NCBI RefSeq assembly: GCF_010548305.1
Contig: NZ_JAAGLV010000007.1
Span: forward strand, 62,001-126,000
Direction of reading: 5' to 3'
Origin: Streptomyces sp. SID13031
GTDB lineage: Bacteria; Actinomycetota; Actinomycetes; Propionibacteriales; Kribbellaceae
DNA: 64,000 nucleotides
This document shows, piece after piece, positions 60,120 to 64,000 of the stretch. Both the position numbers and the translations under genes were made by a program. The notes beneath the pieces were generated by a model, which worked only from the letters and a program-made list of their open reading frames with translations, was not told where the DNA came from and made no database searches. Position 1 is the stretch's first letter. Each line of letters starts with the position of its first letter.

Positions 60120-62339
60120 CTAGGCCCTCGCTTGTGCGTCGGCTAGCGCTGCCGATGCCTCAGCCAGACGCTGCCACTCTCCTACTTGGTCCAGGCCCTG
60201 TACTGCGGTCCTGTACGCCGCCGTTGCCTCGCGGAGCCGACCGAGGCCGGCAAGGGACCGGCCAAGTTCGTAGTGGACTACTGCGGTGCCCCACTGGTCG
60301 TCGTGGGACTTGAAGGCGGACAGGGCTCGGCGCCCCCGTTGGAAGGCCTCTTCGTAGTTGCCCTGGTCGTTGCGGAGAGCGCTGAAGCGGTACTCAGCCA
60401 TGGCCACTCCTCGCTCGTCGCCCAGGTCGGAGCGCATCTTCAGGGCCAGGCGCAGGCAGGCGGCAGCCTCGCTGTGTTTGCCGAGCATGCGCAGCGCGTG
60501 AGACCGCCTGCCTATGGCCGCCGCCTCGCCCCACTGGTCGCCCAGGACCCGGCACTGCTCGGCGTGGTCGGCATGGCGAGCCTCTGCTTCGGAGTACCGG
60601 CCGAGGCCTTCGTAGGCGAGTCCCAGCCGGCCGAAGAGCTCTGCCTCCTCGGCGGCGAGTCCTGCTGCTCGGGCGTCGGCCAGGCCGAGTTCGCAGGAGG
60701 CCAGGGCTGCGCGGTAGTGGTGCTGGCCGAGTTGCCCGAGTCCGAGCATGCTGTGGGCGAAGGCGCGCGCTGCCAGATCACCTGATCGGTCGGCGACGAC
60801 CCGAGCGTGGTTGGCGACCTCCACCATGTCGGACCACCGGCAGCGCAGGTCGTAGTACCAGGGGATGCGCTGGGTAAGATCACTCAGCAACGGATCGAGC
60901 TCTCCGTCAACACGCTCGCCAGTACGCCGTACTGCGCCCAGCAGTGCACCCGCCTCGGCGTCGAGCCAGGCCAACGCGGCAGAGCGGCCACCGGGGTAGT
61001 CCGACGACTCCGGGGCAAGTGCGGCCGCCGCCCACCGCGCCTGGCCGAAAAGCCAATCAAACAAGGCCTTCTCGGCCTTATCCCGTTGCCCCTCCTCCTG
61101 CAGGAGCTCGGACGCATAGAGCCTGAGCAGGTCATGCAGGCGGTAACGCCCCGGCGCCGCGGCGAGCCCGATGAGACTCGCACCAGCCAACGCCTCCAAT
61201 GCACCCTCAGCCGGCTCACCCAGCAGAGCGGTAGCCGCCTGTACTTCGAAGTCGGCCCCCGGCGCGAGCACGAGCCGTCGGAACAGCCGCCCCGCCGTTG
61301 GCGACATCTCCCTGTAGGACAAGGCGAAGGCGCTCCGCACGGCCAGGTCGCCCGCTGTGAGCCGCCCTAGCCGACTCTGCTCGTCTCTGAGCAGCTCAGC
61401 GAGGTGTGCGATCGACCAGTCGGGCCAACAGGCCAAGCGATTGCCAGCGATCCGCACTGCCAACGGCAGTCGTCCGCACGCGGCTACAACCTCGGCGACA
61501 GCTGCAGGCTCGGCAGCAGCGCGACCAGCACCGACTATGTCCGTCAGCAACGCCCGCGCATCGTCCTCCGCCAACTCAGCAAGCTCCACTCGCCTTGCCC
61601 CGGCCAGACCCGTCAGCCGCTGACGACTGGTGACAACAACCAGTACAGGGCCAGGACCCGGCAGCAGGGCGCGTACTTGTGCCTCATCGCGCGCGTTATC
61701 CAGCACCAGCACGCACCGACGGCCAGCGAGCCGCGACCTGAACATCGCCGCCGCGCCATCCACGTCGGGCGGCAACTGCACGTCCGGCACGCCGAGCGCA
61801 CGCAGCAAGCGATGCAGCACCACCTCGGGAGCAGCCGAGCCGAGCTCCACGAAGAACTGGGCATCGCGCAGGCCCAGGGCGAAAGCATGCGTGGCCGCAC
61901 GAACAGCAAGCGTCGTCTTGCCGGCTCCGGGCTGTCCTGCGACTACCACCGTGATCGGCCCACTCCCGGCCAAGCAGTCAGCAGCAGCACCCAGCACACT
62001 CGCCACCTCGGCACTACGACCTTGAAAGTCTGCGGGCGCCGCCGGCAGCTCGGCTATCGCGAACGCGGGCGGTCGTGGCTGTTGGTCGCCTTTCTCACTT
62101 GCGCGTTCGGCCAGCGCCGCCGCGCGGAGTGCGCGCAGCTCTCCGTCGGTGATCCGGAGCTGCTCCTCGTAGCGCTCGATCAGATCCGCCGGCGCGAGGC
62201 GGCGGCCCTTTTCGTAGTCGGACAACCCGCCATGTCCTTGCATGCCGAGCCGCGCGGCGAGCTGCCGCAGCGACAGGCCGCGGGCCAACCGGTAGCGCAA
62301 CATGGCAGCGCCGAGCGTCGCCAGGGCGGAGCTGTCCAT
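60120..62339 (-). CDS. HTH-NB-ARC-TPR STAND regulator
   Basis: 739 residues. N-terminal XRE-type HTH (about 10-65, LSLRQLAARLGMQGHGGLSDYEKG), NB-ARC ATPase with P-loop GQPGAGKTT at 135-143 and Walker B RCVLVLDNARDE near 208-219, then a helical middle part and about six TPR repeats (about 500-735). It resembles AfsR-type regulators without the SARP domain. It is likely to be a signal-dependent transcriptional regulator. It is divergent from the M23 peptidase gene at 62463, a possible target. Confidence 0.88.
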   Translation of the reverse strand: MDSSALATLGAAMLRYRLARGLSLRQLAARLGMQGHGGLSDYEKGRRLAPADLIERYEEQLRITDGELRALRAAALAERASEKGDQQPRPPAFAIAELPAAPADFQGRSAEVASVLGAAADCLAGSGPITVVVAGQPGAGKTTLAVRAATHAFALGLRDAQFFVELGSAAPEVVLHRLLRALGVPDVQLPPDVDGAAAMFRSRLAGRRCVLVLDNARDEAQVRALLPGPGPVLVVVTSRQRLTGLAGARRVELAELAEDDARALLTDIVGAGRAAAEPAAVAEVVAACGRLPLAVRIAGNRLACWPDWSIAHLAELLRDEQSRLGRLTAGDLAVRSAFALSYREMSPTAGRLFRRLVLAPGADFEVQAATALLGEPAEGALEALAGASLIGLAAAPGRYRLHDLLRLYASELLQEEGQRDKAEKALFDWLFGQARWAAAALAPESSDYPGGRSAALAWLDAEAGALLGAVRRTGERVDGELDPLLSDLTQRIPWYYDLRCRWSDMVEVANHARVVADRSGDLAARAFAHSMLGLGQLGQHHYRAALASCELGLADARAAGLAAEEAELFGRLGLAYEGLGRYSEAEARHADHAEQCRVLGDQWGEAAAIGRRSHALRMLGKHSEAAACLRLALKMRSDLGDERGVAMAEYRFSALRNDQGNYEEAFQRGRRALSAFKSHDDQWGTAVVHYELGRSLAGLGRLREATAAYRTAVQGLDQVGEWQRLAEASAALADAQARA

Positions 62340-62462
62340 TGCCTCACCTCACCCCGATGGACAGTCTCTGGACGGCATCCAACCCACAACATAACCGACG
62401 CTCCGTGACCGATCGATAGCTTCGAGCCACCAACCCTGTTCCGTCCCATCAGGAGGCTTGTT

Positions 62463-63644
62463 ATGACGTTCAACTCGCGCGGGCGCTGGGCAGTTGTGCT
62501 CGGTTCTGGCCTGTTCGCCGGAGTTCTGGCAGTTCCCGCCACGGCTGCAGGCGCAGCACCTCAACCGCAGCCAGATCTTCAGCAAGCGGTGACCGCCAAA
62601 GTCAACGGCGCGAAGTCCGGTAAGGCCAAGACGGCCGGTATCCAGGTCAACGTGACCCGCGGCGCCGGTACCGGCTCGGTCTTCGGTACCACCGTCGCGC
62701 TCACCCCGACGGGTCAGGACACGCACCCCGAGGGCTGGCTGTTCGCGGCTCGGCTGGTCGACGGGAAGTGGCAGGTCGGGCTCGAGGGCGAGCGTGCCTT
62801 CAACGACCTGACCGCTGCCTCACCGGTGGTCTCGGCGAAGGAGAAGCAGCTCTTCGGGCAGTCGTTCGCTCCGCAGGCCGCCGGTGGCGACTTCCGGACC
62901 GGCATGCGGCTGCCGTTCGCGACCGGCGCCTCCTGGAGCATGCCGGGTGGCCCGCACGGCTGGGCCGGCACCGATACGCCGTACAGCTCAGTGGATCTGG
63001 CCGGCGGCAACGGTCAGGTGCTCGCGGCGCGCGGAGGTACGGCGTACACGATGTGCGGCAACGGACGGGGCTGGATCCGGGTCATCCACGACCGCGGTTA
63101 CGCGACGGACTACTACCACCTGTTCAACAACATCGCGGCGAACGGACTGGCCGTCAGCGAGGGCACGTTCCTCGGCAACATCGGCACGGATGTGTCGTGC
63201 GGCGGGTCGGCCAGCGGCAACCACGTGCACTTCGCGCTGCGGCAGAACAGCGCGTACGTCGGGATCGCCGGGCACAACGCCGGCGGCTGGGTGTTCCAGA
63301 ACGCGGCGTCGGCGTACAACGGCACCGCACTGCACGGGAGCACCCTGCGCAGCCCGGGTCAGCTGCTCTACAACTACGGAGCGCTGGGCTTCACGCAGGG
63401 GATCATCGACTCGTTCGGCGGTACTACCGTCAACAAGCGGACCGGGCCGGGCACCAACTACGCCCTGGCGGGCAGCGTCGCCGACGGCACGACGGTGAAC
63501 GTCTCCTGCTCGAAGAACGGCACCTCGCACACGGGCCGCTGGGGAACCACCAGCCTGTGGAACCGGTTGAGCGACGGGACCTGGGTCACCGACGCGTTCA
63601 TGTGGACCGGGCTGGCGACTCCGGTGAACGGCACCTGCCCGTAG
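62463..63644 (+). CDS. secreted M23-family peptidase with C-terminal SH3-like domain
   Basis: 393 residues. Signal peptide (about 1-32, FAGVLAVPATAAGAAP). The peptidase domain at about 140-290 carries the zinc ligands in GPHGWAG...YSSVDLAGG and GNHVHFAL (HxH). The C-terminal part (GGTTVNKRTGPGTNYALAGSVADGTTVNVSCSKNG) is a bacterial SH3-like domain. It should cleave peptide bonds in peptidoglycan or in competitor proteins. AGGAGG precedes ATG 62463. It is divergent from the STAND regulator. Confidence 0.88.
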   Translation: MTFNSRGRWAVVLGSGLFAGVLAVPATAAGAAPQPQPDLQQAVTAKVNGAKSGKAKTAGIQVNVTRGAGTGSVFGTTVALTPTGQDTHPEGWLFAARLVDGKWQVGLEGERAFNDLTAASPVVSAKEKQLFGQSFAPQAAGGDFRTGMRLPFATGASWSMPGGPHGWAGTDTPYSSVDLAGGNGQVLAARGGTAYTMCGNGRGWIRVIHDRGYATDYYHLFNNIAANGLAVSEGTFLGNIGTDVSCGGSASGNHVHFALRQNSAYVGIAGHNAGGWVFQNAASAYNGTALHGSTLRSPGQLLYNYGALGFTQGIIDSFGGTTVNKRTGPGTNYALAGSVADGTTVNVSCSKNGTSHTGRWGTTSLWNRLSDGTWVTDAFMWTGLATPVNGTCP

Positions 63645-63660
63645 TACCGGCTGAACAGAC

Positions 63661-63694
63661 GAATGGCCCGGGGAGAGGAGTCTCTCCGGGCCAT
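63661..63694. terminator. bidirectional hairpin terminator
   Basis: AATGGCCCGG...AGAG faces CTCTCCGGGCCATT, with a small GG bulge. It lies between the convergent M23 gene and the small gene at 63708. Confidence 0.75.
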
Positions 63695-63707
63695 TGCTGT
63701 CTGCGCA

Positions 63708-63992
63708 TCAGGCCGCGTGGCGGCCGTGGTGCGTGCTGTGTTCGTTCATGAAGGCCCGGGCGCGGCGGATGCTGACGACGCTGCCGGCGTTGGCGATCGG
63801 TTTGTGGGAGAACGGCTCTGCCGCGCCACCGAGGGCGAGCAGGTCGAGCTTGGACCTGGCGAGATCGCGGTCGTCGGCAACCCAGCTACCTGCGGGCCCG
63901 TGTCCGAGCCCGGTGGCGTTCCGCCTGTTGCTGCCTTCGAGAGCCGCGATGACTACCAGCGCGAGTACTGCGAGGACGATGATTCCGGTCAT
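63708..63992 (-). CDS. small protein with N-terminal membrane helix
   Basis: 94 residues: an N-terminal hydrophobic segment (TGIIVLAVLALVVIAALEGS) followed by a hydrophilic part ending in a histidine-rich tail (NEHSTHHGRHAA). No domain recognised. It may be a membrane-anchored small protein. The start at ATG 63992 is near the window edge, so upstream context is not seen. Confidence 0.5.
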   Translation of the reverse strand: MTGIIVLAVLALVVIAALEGSNRRNATGLGHGPAGSWVADDRDLARSKLDLLALGGAAEPFSHKPIANAGSVVSIRRARAFMNEHSTHHGRHAA

Positions 63993-64000
63993 GGCAGTAA

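Overview
The window is high-GC, densely packed actinobacterial chromosome. The lineage evidence is a proteasome activator of the Bpa/PafE type, a WhiB-family protein, DUF5926, DUF4446 and DUF3152 proteins, an MptB-like GT-C mannosyltransferase, SigE-family sigma factors, a NB-ARC/TPR regulator and many leaderless promoters. The mix suits a soil-type actinomycete, possibly Propionibacteriales such as Kribbella. That placement is an inference; no rRNA or other decisive marker is present. I found no tRNA, rRNA, CRISPR array, IS element or prophage.

Layout. 1-7.7 kb: CobC-like aminotransferase, nitrilase-family amidohydrolase, MobA-like protein, APH-fold kinase, quinone oxidoreductase, glyoxalase divergent from a TetR pair, a CGNR regulator and the proteasome activator. 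7.7-16.4 kb: two HAD phosphatases, a WhiB protein with an added HTH, serS, a PAP2-lipid kinase fusion, DUF4446, and larB-larC for the nickel-pincer cofactor. 16.4-25.2 kb: an envelope glycosyltransferase pair, arcA, a candidate small RNA, a SEC-C/DUF5926 protein, a RsbW-like kinase, GDPD, HxlR and two oxidoreductases. 25.2-30.2 kb: a sulfur-scavenging operon running leftward (cysteine-type leader peptide, flavin reductase, SsuA/C/B-like ABC importer, FMN monooxygenase). 30.3-33.7 kb: sigma factor plus MGMT, a methyltransferase, and a CytX-like HMP transporter under a TPP riboswitch. 33.8-43.8 kb: accessory-looking genes, with a proline-rich membrane protein, a DUF3152 metzincin-like protein, an AAA ATPase divergent from a small alarmone synthetase across a CTAG-rich intergenic region, a WXG100-like pair, a propeller lipoprotein, a wHTH regulator and a decayed MFS exporter. 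43.9-64 kb: an asymmetric heterodimeric ABC exporter, SigE sigma with a membrane partner, S9 peptidase, LD-carboxypeptidase, a 1151-residue phosphodiester glycosidase-phosphoesterase, rhodanese, secreted protease, Fpg/Nei glycosylase, CbrC, a STAND regulator and a secreted M23 peptidase.

Functional threads. The sulfur operon imports an organosulfur compound and oxidises it with reduced flavin; its leader peptide ends Cys-Arg-stop and probably senses cysteine. The TPP riboswitch gates the salvage transporter. Several pairs are translationally coupled by 4-nt overlaps (serS-HAD, larB-larC, GT pair, ABC pair, SigE pair). The most unusual items are a nested inverted-repeat element present twice in different intergenic contexts, the alarmone synthetase/ATPase locus, the exporter whose two NBD defects fall in one composite ATP site, and the leader peptide.
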